From Hyphomicrobium sp. (GTDB lineage: Bacteria > Pseudomonadota > Alphaproteobacteria > Rhizobiales > Hyphomicrobiaceae), in contig PERI01000002.1 of the NCBI GenBank assembly GCA_002928515.1, positions 1 to 64,000 of the forward strand: a stretch of 64,000 nt of DNA, in the 5' to 3' direction. Below the pieces are notes generated by a model. The model saw nothing but the letters and a program-made list of their open reading frames with translations. It was not told the origin of the DNA and did not search any database. Shown one piece after another: positions 46,813 to 55,661 of this stretch; within the stretch, counting starts at the first letter, position 1; each line of letters begins with the position of its first letter. A program made the translations under genes and the position numbers.

Positions 46813-47667
46813 TCACGAGCGATTTCGAACTTTTGGTGAAATTGACGGGGTCAAGCTTTGTTTCCATGGACTTGCAATAGTAGATCGCAGCATTGTTCCA
46901 TTGTTGTCGCGACCCAAAACTGTGATATCGCCGCTCGATAGCGTGTGTTTGATCAACATCGTCAGAGTTGGATCTTCTGCAACTGGCTCAAATAGCTCCA
47001 GTTTGCCCACATCTTCTCCTGCACCATTTTTTAGAGTAAGCTGCTCAATATAAAATGCAGGCGTGTTGTCTTTTGCTAGACCCGTATCCATCGGATGGCG
47101 CACGCGCAATCTTAATCGCGCTGTGCCGTTGGCTTCACGCCAAATCCGCCCTTGTGAGTCTCCAAGTGTCTTTGACCAATCGGCATCATCGCGCGCCATG
47201 GCCGGCGATGAGCACCCGCCACCTGCCGCTTCAAGAAAAACACCGCCAACATGCCATACACCGTCGGTTGTTTGAGCCGCTGCGCGAACCGGCGTTGCTT
47301 GTTCGACCTTCAAGCGCAATGAAATGTAAGGCTCGGATTTGCCTGCGACGGGCGTCAGCGTCATGACATGTTGGATTGGGTTGAGATCAGTAATGATAAC
47401 TAACTTTGTGACATTGGGCACGAGTCTCGCGTCAGCTGTGACCGGAACTTGTGCTTGATTTTCGACGATGGGCGGAATGATGACTTTGACGCGATCGTCG
47501 AAAACGATGTCGCCAGCGCCAAGAATTTTTTGCGCTAGGTCTTGCCATACAGGTGAAGAGAGTGGGTCGGGCTTGACGTCGGCGTAGGCGACCGGCGCGG
47601 CGCATATCAATGCAAGCATACAGCATGCTTCCACAGCAGTACCTATTTGCATCGCGCGGTCTAACAT
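46813..47667 (-). CDS. quinoprotein-associated SoxYZ-like carrier
   Basis: A 284-residue exported fusion of SoxY-like (about 35-155) and SoxZ-like (about 165-284) domains. The carrier cysteine is C152 in EAAGGGCSSPA, in place of the GGCGG tail of free SoxY. In thiosulfate oxidation SoxYZ carries sulfur intermediates as a cysteine adduct; this branch occurs with PQQ dehydrogenases and lacks the other sox genes, as here. GGAG lies 8 bases before ATG. It forms a two-gene unit with the hydrolase. Confidence 0.9.
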   Translation of the reverse strand: MLDRAMQIGTAVEACCMLALICAAPVAYADVKPDPLSSPVWQDLAQKILGAGDIVFDDRVKVIIPPIVENQAQVPVTADARLVPNVTKLVIITDLNPIQHVMTLTPVAGKSEPYISLRLKVEQATPVRAAAQTTDGVWHVGGVFLEAAGGGCSSPAMARDDADWSKTLGDSQGRIWREANGTARLRLRVRHPMDTGLAKDNTPAFYIEQLTLKNGAGEDVGKLELFEPVAEDPTLTMLIKHTLSSGDITVLGRDNNGTMLRSTIASPWKQSLTPSISPKVRNRS

Positions 47668-48335
47668 GCTGCGGCTCCAAATGGCTTCATTTCGGTTTTA
47701 GTTCACTTATTCTAATCATGGCGGGACGATATAAGTTACTCAATATTCGCCAAATATCTTTGCTCATTTTTCATTGGTGCGTAATTAGTGAGAATATTAC
47801 GGATTGTGTAGCCTAGATCGCGACTCTTTTCTTCGACAGAAATTCCAACGATTGATGACGTGCGAAATATTCCCGGCATCTCAGCAGAAATAAATTCAGC
47901 GACGGTATTTCGTTCCTTAAGAAGCCCTTCGAACTCAGATCGCCCCCCCAAGGTTACGACACCGTGGCCATCTAAAAATTCTCATCAGTTGGTTAGAATA
48001 GTATGTGACAAAAGAAAAAGATTGCACGTCACGGTTATTACTATTTCTCGTAGTCGTGCGCACTATGCGCGATTGTCGTCGCCAGCTCGTGATTACCTTT
48101 GCAAAAGTCGGGAACATTTATTCCTTTGTACCAGCGATAATGACACTTTTTAGATTTTTTATGCCGCGAACGATCTGCGCCTTTACGTCTTGTCGTCGGA
48201 AAGTTATCCGGAACAGCCCGCTCAAACCTGAGTTGGTAGCAGACTTTGCTACTCCACTGAAGATGAAGCCGTATCGACTTTCGTCGATGTTGAGAGTTTA
48301 CGTCCCGTCAAATCCGTTAAAGTAGGTCAATATCC
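47668..48335. other. divergent region between SoxYZ-like and CxxxCW genes
   Basis: About 670 bases, rather AT-rich, between two divergent genes. Two weak frames exist (a 71-codon one on the minus strand at 47736-47951 starting from TTG, and a 97-codon one on the plus strand at 47860-48153). Neither has a good ribosome site or a recognisable domain, so no gene is called. A short pqqA-like peptide was looked for and not found. Confidence 0.5.
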
Positions 48336-49004
48336 GTGGAGTGCTGCAGTGCGATTCAAAACAAGCGGCGAGGCCGCACCATAATATTTGCCTCACGTTC
48401 TATCGCGTTTCGATTTATTTCTGCCCTAACCATTGCTTGCATGGTTTTGCTCGCAGATTCTGGAGCAATAACACAGGCAGCTGAAGACAGTTCTTTTGAT
48501 CGCACAACGGGATACCGTATCGCGCATTATCGCGCTGCGGTGCCTGACACAGTTCCAGGCGGAACGCGCGTTGATCTCGACAAAGTCGATCAGCTCATCA
48601 AAGATGGTGCACTCCTGCTCGATGTCATGCCCTCGGAAGGCGCGGGGCCAGACCCCGTGACTGGGCAATGGCGCTTATCCCGCCCACACCAAACTATTCC
48701 GGGGTCTGTTTGGGTGCCCGATGTTGGTCGGGGTATTATTTCCACGGCCTACGAAAACTATCTTTCAGAAAACCTCAAACGCCTAACTGAAGGCAATTTC
48801 GACAAGAAGCTCATCGTATTCTGCCAGTCCGATTGTTGGATGGCTTGGAATGCCGTGCAGCGTATCTCAGCACTCGGTTACAAGCAGATTTTTTGGTTCC
48901 CCGAAGGCACCGATGGGTGGGTCGAATGGGGCGATCGAAAATTGACCCCTGCTGATCCCGTAAAATTTTTAGTCCCATCAAAAGCGCAATCATCTAAGCC
49001 TTAA
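48336..49004 (+). CDS. PQQ-associated CxxxCW motif protein (rhodanese-like, exported)
   Basis: A 222-residue protein with an N-terminal export signal (hydrophobic about 25-45) and a rhodanese-like fold. The defining motif FCQSDCW has C163, C167 and W168. Proteins of this family (PQQ-dependent catabolism-associated) are encoded near PQQ dehydrogenases and SoxYZ-like carriers. Two cysteines in the active loop suggest a disulfide or sulfur-transfer step rather than plain sulfurtransferase. The start is GTG 48336, the only start codon before the signal peptide. Confidence 0.87.
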   Translation: MECCSAIQNKRRGRTIIFASRSIAFRFISALTIACMVLLADSGAITQAAEDSSFDRTTGYRIAHYRAAVPDTVPGGTRVDLDKVDQLIKDGALLLDVMPSEGAGPDPVTGQWRLSRPHQTIPGSVWVPDVGRGIISTAYENYLSENLKRLTEGNFDKKLIVFCQSDCWMAWNAVQRISALGYKQIFWFPEGTDGWVEWGDRKLTPADPVKFLVPSKAQSSKP

Positions 49005-49183
49005 ATTTTGCGCTTAGCTCTACATAGTCCAGTCCGACAACACGCTGTAAATCCTTATCTTTTTTTATAATACTAATTGCAATTCGAGCTTTCGACGGAT
49101 TGCGAGCTTCGTATACGTCTTGCAGCAGTATCATTTTAGCGATTTGAAGCATGATGCTGGTATTTTTTGGGGGGGTATTGATT

Positions 49184-50254
49184 ATGTCTTGGGCACACTC
49201 GGGAATTGCTCAAAAACGCGAAAGAGTCCTTTTTCAGAGCCTATGCCTACTGTTATTGGCCGTAACGGCCTTCGCTTCTGATGCGCTCGCTCAGCGCCGA
49301 CGCGGTGGAGCTGATACAGCGCCGGCAATTACACTCGTCGATATCAAAATGGAGCGCTTGAACGATCGTGTCGCCGCGGTTGGGTCTGGCCGCGCGCGCC
49401 AACAAGTCACTCTAACGACTCGCAATGCCGGGGTGATCGCCGAAGTTTTGTTCGAAGGAGGCGACAAAGTCGAGGTCGGACAAGCTCTCATACGACTCAA
49501 TTCTGAGCCCGAGGCGATTGCGGTAGAGACGGCAGAAGCGCAACGCGCACAGGCTGCCGACACCGTCGAACGTTTTCGGCAGCTCAATGAAGGGACTGTT
49601 ACCAGAGTTGCAAAGGCTGAAGCCGATACGGCGCTTAAGGTTGCCGATGCGGCTTTGCGCCGAGCGCGCGATGATCTAGAGCGCATGACAATCAAGGCAC
49701 CATTTGCTGGCGTCATGGGTCTCACAAATTTGAATGTAGGCGACTACCTCGCCGTTGGAAATCCCATTGCTACTATCGACGATCGCTCGACGCTGATCGT
49801 AGAATTCACTGTTCCTGAAGCCGTCGCTCCGTCCATCAAAGTTGGTTTGGATGTGCGTGCGAATCTGATCACTCGCACAGGGCAAGTGATTAATGGCAAG
49901 GTTCAGTCTGTGGGTACGCGCATCGATCCAGTGTCACGCACGCTCATGGTGCGTGCAGAAATTCCAAATCCAAATTCCGAACTCATACCAGGATCGACAT
50001 TTTCGGTCAGCATTCAACTGCCGGGCGAAGAAGCTCCTCTTGTCCCAGGACTTGCCATACAGTGGGATCGCAAAGGTGCTTATGTCTGGCGATTGAATGA
50101 GGCGAATACGGTTGAGCGCGTGGATGCCGTCATCCTAGCGCGCGACGGTGATCGGGTTATCATTCAGGCTGCATTAAAAGTAGGTGATAAGGTTGTGCAT
50201 GAAGGCGGCGGCTCTCTGCGCGCCGGACAAGCTGTTCGGCCGCAACCCACATAA
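49184..50254 (+). CDS. RND efflux periplasmic adaptor
   Basis: A 356-residue HlyD/AcrA-type adaptor: signal peptide ending ALAQ, a lipoyl/barrel-sandwich half (RNAGVIAEVLFEGGDKVEVGQ), an alpha-helical hairpin (about 95-155), the second half (MTIKAPFAGVMGLTNLNVGDYL) and beta-barrel. I chose ATG 49184, which has a run of seven G bases at a good distance; ATG 49151 is the alternative. It feeds the RND pump 58 bases downstream. It follows the CxxxCW gene, which suggests a link to the quinoprotein relay. Confidence 0.88.
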   Translation: MSWAHSGIAQKRERVLFQSLCLLLLAVTAFASDALAQRRRGGADTAPAITLVDIKMERLNDRVAAVGSGRARQQVTLTTRNAGVIAEVLFEGGDKVEVGQALIRLNSEPEAIAVETAEAQRAQAADTVERFRQLNEGTVTRVAKAEADTALKVADAALRRARDDLERMTIKAPFAGVMGLTNLNVGDYLAVGNPIATIDDRSTLIVEFTVPEAVAPSIKVGLDVRANLITRTGQVINGKVQSVGTRIDPVSRTLMVRAEIPNPNSELIPGSTFSVSIQLPGEEAPLVPGLAIQWDRKGAYVWRLNEANTVERVDAVILARDGDRVIIQAALKVGDKVVHEGGGSLRAGQAVRPQPT

Positions 50255-50312
50255 ATTATGAAGCACTTATCTGCTTGAATGTCATGATCGATATTTTTTC
50301 CGGAACACTACG

Positions 50313-53300
50313 ATGAGCGCGACGAGCGAATCCTTGCCAGCAGAAAAAGTTGGAGATGATGGTGGATGGGTGGGGACATTTGTGCGTCGGCCCATTCTGG
50401 CCGTCGTCTTAAATCTGCTGATTATCATCGCAGGCGTTGCGGCTATTCAATCCATCGAAGTGCGCGAGCTGCCGGACGTAGATCGCCCTGTCGTGACGGT
50501 GCGTTCAAGCTATCCTGGCGCTACTCCTGAAAGTATGGATGCGCAAATTACTGCGATCGTAGAAAGCGCGGTTTCGCGCGTACAGGGTGTAACCAGTATT
50601 TCGTCTAACTCGTCCTATGGCTCGAGCCGGGTTTCGATTGAGTTTTCAAGCGATGCAGATTTGCAAACCGCCGCTATGGATGTTCGCGATGCTGTTGCTG
50701 GCATTACCAATCAACTGCCGAGCGACATGGATGACGAACCGCGAGTCGTGAAGGCCGATGCCGATGCAACGCCTATCATACGCATGGCCATTGCATCTGA
50801 TAAATTGTCTGAAAGCGAGCTCACCGATCTTGTCAGCAACGTCATTGAAGATCGCTTGTCGGCCGTCGAAGGCGTAGCCGCAGCAAACTCCTATGGCCTA
50901 CGCGCCAAAACGATCGAGGTACGTGTTTCATTGACGGCGCTGGCCGCCCGTGGCCTTAGCCTTACAGATTTGATAGCTGCGATCAATAAAGCTTCTGTTG
51001 CCACACCATCCGGCGCACTAGAAAACGCCACCCAACAATTGCTTGTGCGCGCCGAGGCACCTGTCACTTCGCCAGAAGATGTCAATGCGCTGGAAATAAA
51101 TTCGCAAACTAAAGTTGCCGATGTCGCTTTTGTTCGTTGGGCTTTTCAAGAAGCAACTGCCATGACCCGGCTTGATGGCAAGACGGCGATCGGATTGGAA
51201 ATTATCAGACAGGCTCAAGCTAACACCATCAAGATTTCAGATGGTGTCCGCACAGCTGTTGAAGAATTGCGCAAATCTCTACCCGAAGGTGTCGAGATTG
51301 CCATTACGTCCGACGATGCCATATTCATTCGTGAATCTATTCGCGAAGTCATCATCAGTCTCTTGCTTTCGACCCTGATCGTTAGCCTCATTATTCTGCT
51401 ATTTATGCGTTCCATGCGCGCAACAATTGCACCGGTTATGGCCATTCCCGTTTCGCTGATCGGAACTATTGCCGCCATATGGGCAGCCGGTTTTTCGATT
51501 AATCTTTTGACCTTGCTGGCTCTTGTCGTCGCGACAGGTTTGGTGGTCGATGACGCGATTGTTGTCTTGGAAAATATTGCACGCAGGCGCGCTATGGGAG
51601 CAGGGCCACGCGCTGCTGCGGTCCTTGGAACGAAGGAAATCGTGTTTGCCGTTTTATCAACGACTGCAACTCTGGCTGCTGTCTTTATTCCCATCTCATT
51701 TATGCCAGGCATCGTCGGCAATCTTTTTTCTGAGTTTGGTTTTGTATTAGCATTTTCGGTGACGATTTCATCGGTTGTTGCACTCGTCTTATGCCCGATG
51801 TTGGCAGCCAAGCTTGGGACAGGTCCTGACCCATCGGAAGGCAGCGATCAATCCGGTTTTTTTGGGCGGCTAGGTAGCCTCATCGCTCGGATTTATTCCG
51901 GCATTCTTGAAATTTGCTTGCGCCTGCGCTGGATCGTGATTGCAATTTGCGTTGGCTTTGCTGCGTTCGGATGGCTTGCTTACAAAACCCTACCAAACGA
52001 AATTACACCAACCGAAGACCGCGGCGTTATACAGATTCGTCTTAGCGCTCAGCAGGGTGCAAATCTAGAATACATGTCTGAGAAAACTCGAGCTATTGAG
52101 AAGGTGCTTGCCGAATATAAGGACAAAGGTGAAATTACTGGCGTTCTGACCACAGTTGGAAATGGTGGCACGAACCGCGCAGCCGTTGTTGCCTCACTTG
52201 CGCCATGGGGTGAGCGCTCCCGCTCACAACAACAGATTCAAGCTGAGTTGCAGAAGAAATTTGCCGACATTCCAGGTCTTCAGATTTCTCTTCAGTCCCC
52301 AAATAGTTTGGGTATTCGTGGAGGTGGCCAAGGACTTCGTTTTGCGATTGCAGGTCCAAACTATGATCGCTTAGCCGATAAAGCTGTCGAATTATCAAAT
52401 ATATTGACTGAGACACCCGGATTTCGAGGTGCCCGAACGGATTTCGACACGACGCAACCGCAGCTGTCTGTTCGCATCAATCGCGAAGCTGCTACCAAAC
52501 TTGGCGTATCCATTGATACGATCACTGGCCTTATCAATGCGATGATTGACTACGATAAAGCTGCCGACCTTTTCATTGAGGATGAAATCATCGAAGTACA
52601 GGTTAAAGCTGGCGGTCGGCCGATTAATGATCCTTCAGATCTGCGCAATTTATTTGTGAAAGCTAGTGACGGCAGCTTTATTACCTTGTCATCGCTGGTA
52701 ACGATGCAGGAAGTTGCGATTGCTCCAAGTTTAAGCCGTGAAGATCGTCAACGCTCTGTTGCCGTCAGTGTGCAACGTAATGAAGGCATCGTCCTTGGCG
52801 ATGCTGTCGCTACTATGCGTGCAGTTGCAGCCGAAGTACTTGATCCGGACATGTCCATCGTGCTGCTCGGTGAAGCGAAAACTTTGGCTGAGACAACTCA
52901 AAATACTGCGTTTGTTTTCGGCATCGCGCTATTGATTGTTTTTCTCGTCCTTGCTGCTCAGTTCGAGAGCATCGTCAGCGCATTAGTCATTCTGTTCACA
53001 GTTCCGTTTGGCTTAGCTGCAGCGACCATTGCTATTCAACTTACGGGGGGCACTCTCAACGTCTATTCTCAGATTGGTCTTGTATTGCTGGTCGGCGTTA
53101 TGGCGAAGAACGGCATTCTCATCGTCGAGTTTGCCAATCAAAGACGAGACGAAGGAGCTAACGTCGATACCGCCATTCGAGATGCAGCCATTACACGTCT
53201 GCGGCCTGTCATGATGACAATGGCTTCATCGGTCCTTGGGGCGTTACCTCTCATATTCGCTACGGGTGCTGGTGCTGAATCGCGTCTTGCTCTGGGATGG

Positions 53301-53447
53301 GTGATTATCGGCGGTCTTGGCTTTGCGACACTCTTCACGCTATTTCTCACGCCTGTGGCATTCCGCATCCTGGCGCCGCTTTCGAAACCGCGCGCCGATG
53401 AGACACGCATCCTTGTACAGGAGCTTAAGTCAGCGGTGGGCCAGTAA
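50313..53447 (+). CDS. RND multidrug-type efflux pump, inner-membrane permease
   Basis: A 1044-residue HAE1-type RND transporter with twelve helices and two large periplasmic loops. The N-terminal FVRRPILAVVLNLLIIIAG, the proton relay region GLVVDDAIVVLENIARR in the fourth helix (twin Asp), and the C-terminal half signature VGVMAKNGILIVEFANQ are typical. It works with the adaptor upstream and an outer-membrane channel not found here. The substrate is unknown; similar pumps sit beside PQQ-associated genes in other methylotrophs. Confidence 0.93.
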   Translation: MSATSESLPAEKVGDDGGWVGTFVRRPILAVVLNLLIIIAGVAAIQSIEVRELPDVDRPVVTVRSSYPGATPESMDAQITAIVESAVSRVQGVTSISSNSSYGSSRVSIEFSSDADLQTAAMDVRDAVAGITNQLPSDMDDEPRVVKADADATPIIRMAIASDKLSESELTDLVSNVIEDRLSAVEGVAAANSYGLRAKTIEVRVSLTALAARGLSLTDLIAAINKASVATPSGALENATQQLLVRAEAPVTSPEDVNALEINSQTKVADVAFVRWAFQEATAMTRLDGKTAIGLEIIRQAQANTIKISDGVRTAVEELRKSLPEGVEIAITSDDAIFIRESIREVIISLLLSTLIVSLIILLFMRSMRATIAPVMAIPVSLIGTIAAIWAAGFSINLLTLLALVVATGLVVDDAIVVLENIARRRAMGAGPRAAAVLGTKEIVFAVLSTTATLAAVFIPISFMPGIVGNLFSEFGFVLAFSVTISSVVALVLCPMLAAKLGTGPDPSEGSDQSGFFGRLGSLIARIYSGILEICLRLRWIVIAICVGFAAFGWLAYKTLPNEITPTEDRGVIQIRLSAQQGANLEYMSEKTRAIEKVLAEYKDKGEITGVLTTVGNGGTNRAAVVASLAPWGERSRSQQQIQAELQKKFADIPGLQISLQSPNSLGIRGGGQGLRFAIAGPNYDRLADKAVELSNILTETPGFRGARTDFDTTQPQLSVRINREAATKLGVSIDTITGLINAMIDYDKAADLFIEDEIIEVQVKAGGRPINDPSDLRNLFVKASDGSFITLSSLVTMQEVAIAPSLSREDRQRSVAVSVQRNEGIVLGDAVATMRAVAAEVLDPDMSIVLLGEAKTLAETTQNTAFVFGIALLIVFLVLAAQFESIVSALVILFTVPFGLAAATIAIQLTGGTLNVYSQIGLVLLVGVMAKNGILIVEFANQRRDEGANVDTAIRDAAITRLRPVMMTMASSVLGALPLIFATGAGAESRLALGWVIIGGLGFATLFTLFLTPVAFRILAPLSKPRADETRILVQELKSAVGQ

Positions 53448-53482
53448 GACATGGTCCTTCACGCTTTATCAGCCGATCCATT

Positions 53483-54064
53483 TTATTTTTCAGAGTTGTT
53501 CTCGGCTTCGACTGTTAAGCGTGACAAGTTTTTGTACTTCAAATATTGCCCCCAACGCTCATTGTAGGGATGCACAAACGGTGTTTGCGTTTGGTCGTTG
53601 GCTAGCGGAAGCTGTGCATTGTGCCAGGCAAAAACGCCACCACGTAAATTAAGAATTTCGCTTGCGCCTTGTAACTTCAAGGCTGGCTGGGCAGCACTAG
53701 CAAGCTTAGAGCTGCGATAGCCAACTGAGCAGTAAAAGATCAGCGTCTTTCCGGACAAGTCTCCAACAGCGCTTGCAATACTTTCCGGGTCAGCATTCGG
53801 ACTTATGCGTATTGCACCCGGAATTCTAGAAACGGCAAACTCATCCGTTTCCCTCACGTCAATCAGTACGGCTGATCCTTTATTTTCTTCAATCATAGTT
53901 TTGACCATAAACGGATCGGCGTGTTGAATTTTTGGAAACTCTTGCTCTAAGTTTTTTTCTACAATCGATAAATTCAATGATTGCTGCACTATCAGATGAG
54001 AACCGAATGCCCAAAAGCATATTGCTGCTCCAAGCAACGCCGCTATGGGTATCATTTTCGCCAT
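53483..54064 (-). CDS. membrane-anchored periplasmic rhodanese-like protein
   Basis: A 193-residue protein with an N-terminal membrane helix (MAKMIPIAALLGAAICFWAFG) and a single rhodanese domain with VLIDVRETDEFAVSRIPGAI and the active loop CSVGYRSS. It should move sulfane sulfur in the periplasm or act as a redox/sulfur sensor. I chose ATG 54064 in place of a TTG at 54082. It converges on the RND pump gene; with the CxxxCW and SoxYZ-like proteins it makes a third sulfur-handling exported protein within 8 kb. Confidence 0.88.
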   Translation of the reverse strand: MAKMIPIAALLGAAICFWAFGSHLIVQQSLNLSIVEKNLEQEFPKIQHADPFMVKTMIEENKGSAVLIDVRETDEFAVSRIPGAIRISPNADPESIASAVGDLSGKTLIFYCSVGYRSSKLASAAQPALKLQGASEILNLRGGVFAWHNAQLPLANDQTQTPFVHPYNERWGQYLKYKNLSRLTVEAENNSEK

Positions 54065-54297
54065 GTCTTTTACTCGGACCAACTTTTCTGTCTGGCTTTG
54101 CTTGAGAGCCTAAGAAATCTTATCTCAACATGATGTTTGTGATAGGCGATACGTGCTACGAGGCTGATTGTTACATTCTAAACTGATTTTTCATCATCCA
54201 GCTTAGAGCTGGCCCATTCGCATGCCTCTGTTTGCATTGTTTATTTTCCCGCGTAATCGCCAAGTTCTCTCAGATGAAATTACATCAAAGAGACAAT

Positions 54298-55593
54298 TTA
54301 AATCATTGCGTTGGTGCTTCTTGAGTGTTCAGCGCTGATCATAGATCTTTTCGATGCCTTCCTCTTGAGAGCATTATTTTTTTGAGTTCGTTTTGCGATA
54401 TGCTCTAGTCGTCCACCTCGCATGCGATTTCGGTTCGATTGGGCGAGTGACATGCCAGCGGCAACTGTGCGCAAGACTTGTTCCGCAGCGTCCGCGAGCA
54501 AGTGCTCGGCAGAGCTCATAGCATCGGCGAGCGAACACGGCGTGGCTATGATGCTGCTATATGCAGCTATACCCTGCTCATGATTTGATTTTGCTCCAGG
54601 GCCAATGGATCCTGCCAACGCAAATACCGGTATCCCTCGTTCGCGAGCACGTCGGCCAACTTCAGCTGGCACTTTTCCGTACGGAGTTTGCTCATCAAGT
54701 GCTCCCTCTGCGGTCAGCACAAGATCAGCCTGCGCTAACAACTCGTCAAAGCGGAGATACTGCATTATGATATCGTAGCGAGGGTGTAGCTTTGCGCCGA
54801 GCATTCCTAGAAAGGCAGCACCTAATCCGCCGGATGCTCCGGTTCCATTGGCTTCACCGACATCGATCCCCGTCGTTGCAAAGATCTGAGAAGCGTAGTT
54901 TGTTAGCCCTGCTTCCAGCAGATCAATTTGATCAGGTCTTGCCCCTTTTTGTGGACCATAGACGCGGGTAACGCCGCGGGGGCCGAGTAGATCGTTATGC
55001 CAGTTGACAGTTACATCGATGGTTACATGACGTAAGCGTTGATCGAGACCACTTAAGTCTATCGCGCTCAAGCTATTGAGCTCGGCGCCGCCATAGCCAA
55101 TTTCATCATGATTTGCGTTTGTCAGGCGACCGCCAAGGGCTTGTATCATTCCTGCGCCGCCATCGTTCACGCCGCTGTCGCCGCAACCGACAAGGATATG
55201 TTCAGCACCTAAATCAAGTGCTTTTAAAATGAGTTCACCGACACCGTAGCTCGTCGTAAGCGCAGGATTTCTTTGATCTCGCGGAACACGAGAAAGTCCG
55301 CAGGCTGCCGAAATTTCCAGGATCGCTGTTTTTCTATCAGTGCCTCCCAGAATTCCTACGTGCGCAGAAATTTTACTTCCCAATGGTCCGGTTACGTCTA
55401 CTGGGTACAATGTTCCGGTTGTCGCGCTGGTGAGCGCACGAGTAAATCCTTCGCCACCATCGGCGATGGGTGCCTTGAGTATGCGTGCGTCTTGCCAAGC
55501 GCGGGCGACGCCTTCGGCTATAGCCTCTGCAACGTCAAAAGGATCTAGACATTCTTTAAAGCCTGACGGCGCGATGAGAACTGTAAGCGACAT
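54298..55593 (-). CDS. glycerate kinase
   Basis: A 431-residue GlxK/GarK-type kinase that phosphorylates glycerate (these enzymes give 2-phosphoglycerate), with the family blocks APSGFKECLDPFDVAEAIAEG, PIADGGEGF, GCGDSGVNDGGAGM and GASGGLGAAFLGMLGA. In serine-cycle methylotrophs glycerate kinase is a key step of C1 assimilation. The last 45 or so residues are an added basic tail (RMRGGRLEHIAKRTQKN and on) beyond the normal family end. ATG 55593 is the family start; a start at 55626 is possible. It is 68 bases after the transporter gene. Confidence 0.88.
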   Translation of the reverse strand: MSLTVLIAPSGFKECLDPFDVAEAIAEGVARAWQDARILKAPIADGGEGFTRALTSATTGTLYPVDVTGPLGSKISAHVGILGGTDRKTAILEISAACGLSRVPRDQRNPALTTSYGVGELILKALDLGAEHILVGCGDSGVNDGGAGMIQALGGRLTNANHDEIGYGGAELNSLSAIDLSGLDQRLRHVTIDVTVNWHNDLLGPRGVTRVYGPQKGARPDQIDLLEAGLTNYASQIFATTGIDVGEANGTGASGGLGAAFLGMLGAKLHPRYDIIMQYLRFDELLAQADLVLTAEGALDEQTPYGKVPAEVGRRARERGIPVFALAGSIGPGAKSNHEQGIAAYSSIIATPCSLADAMSSAEHLLADAAEQVLRTVAAGMSLAQSNRNRMRGGRLEHIAKRTQKNNALKRKASKRSMISAEHSRSTNAMI

Positions 55594-55661
55594 CTGAGTT
55601 TGCCTCGTGGCGTTGTTGTGAGCCATTTGACCTAACAACGCTCAGTTTCTGACTTTATTCC

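Noticed and set aside
47736-47951. 71-codon minus-strand frame in the gap upstream of the SoxYZ-like gene
   Set aside because: TTG start with a G-run at the codon itself, no family; could be real but not supportable.
49171-49177. run of seven G bases near the adaptor gene start, possible frameshift or sequencing slip
   Set aside because: The reading frame after it is intact and the run works well as a ribosome site for ATG 49184, so no error needs to be assumed.
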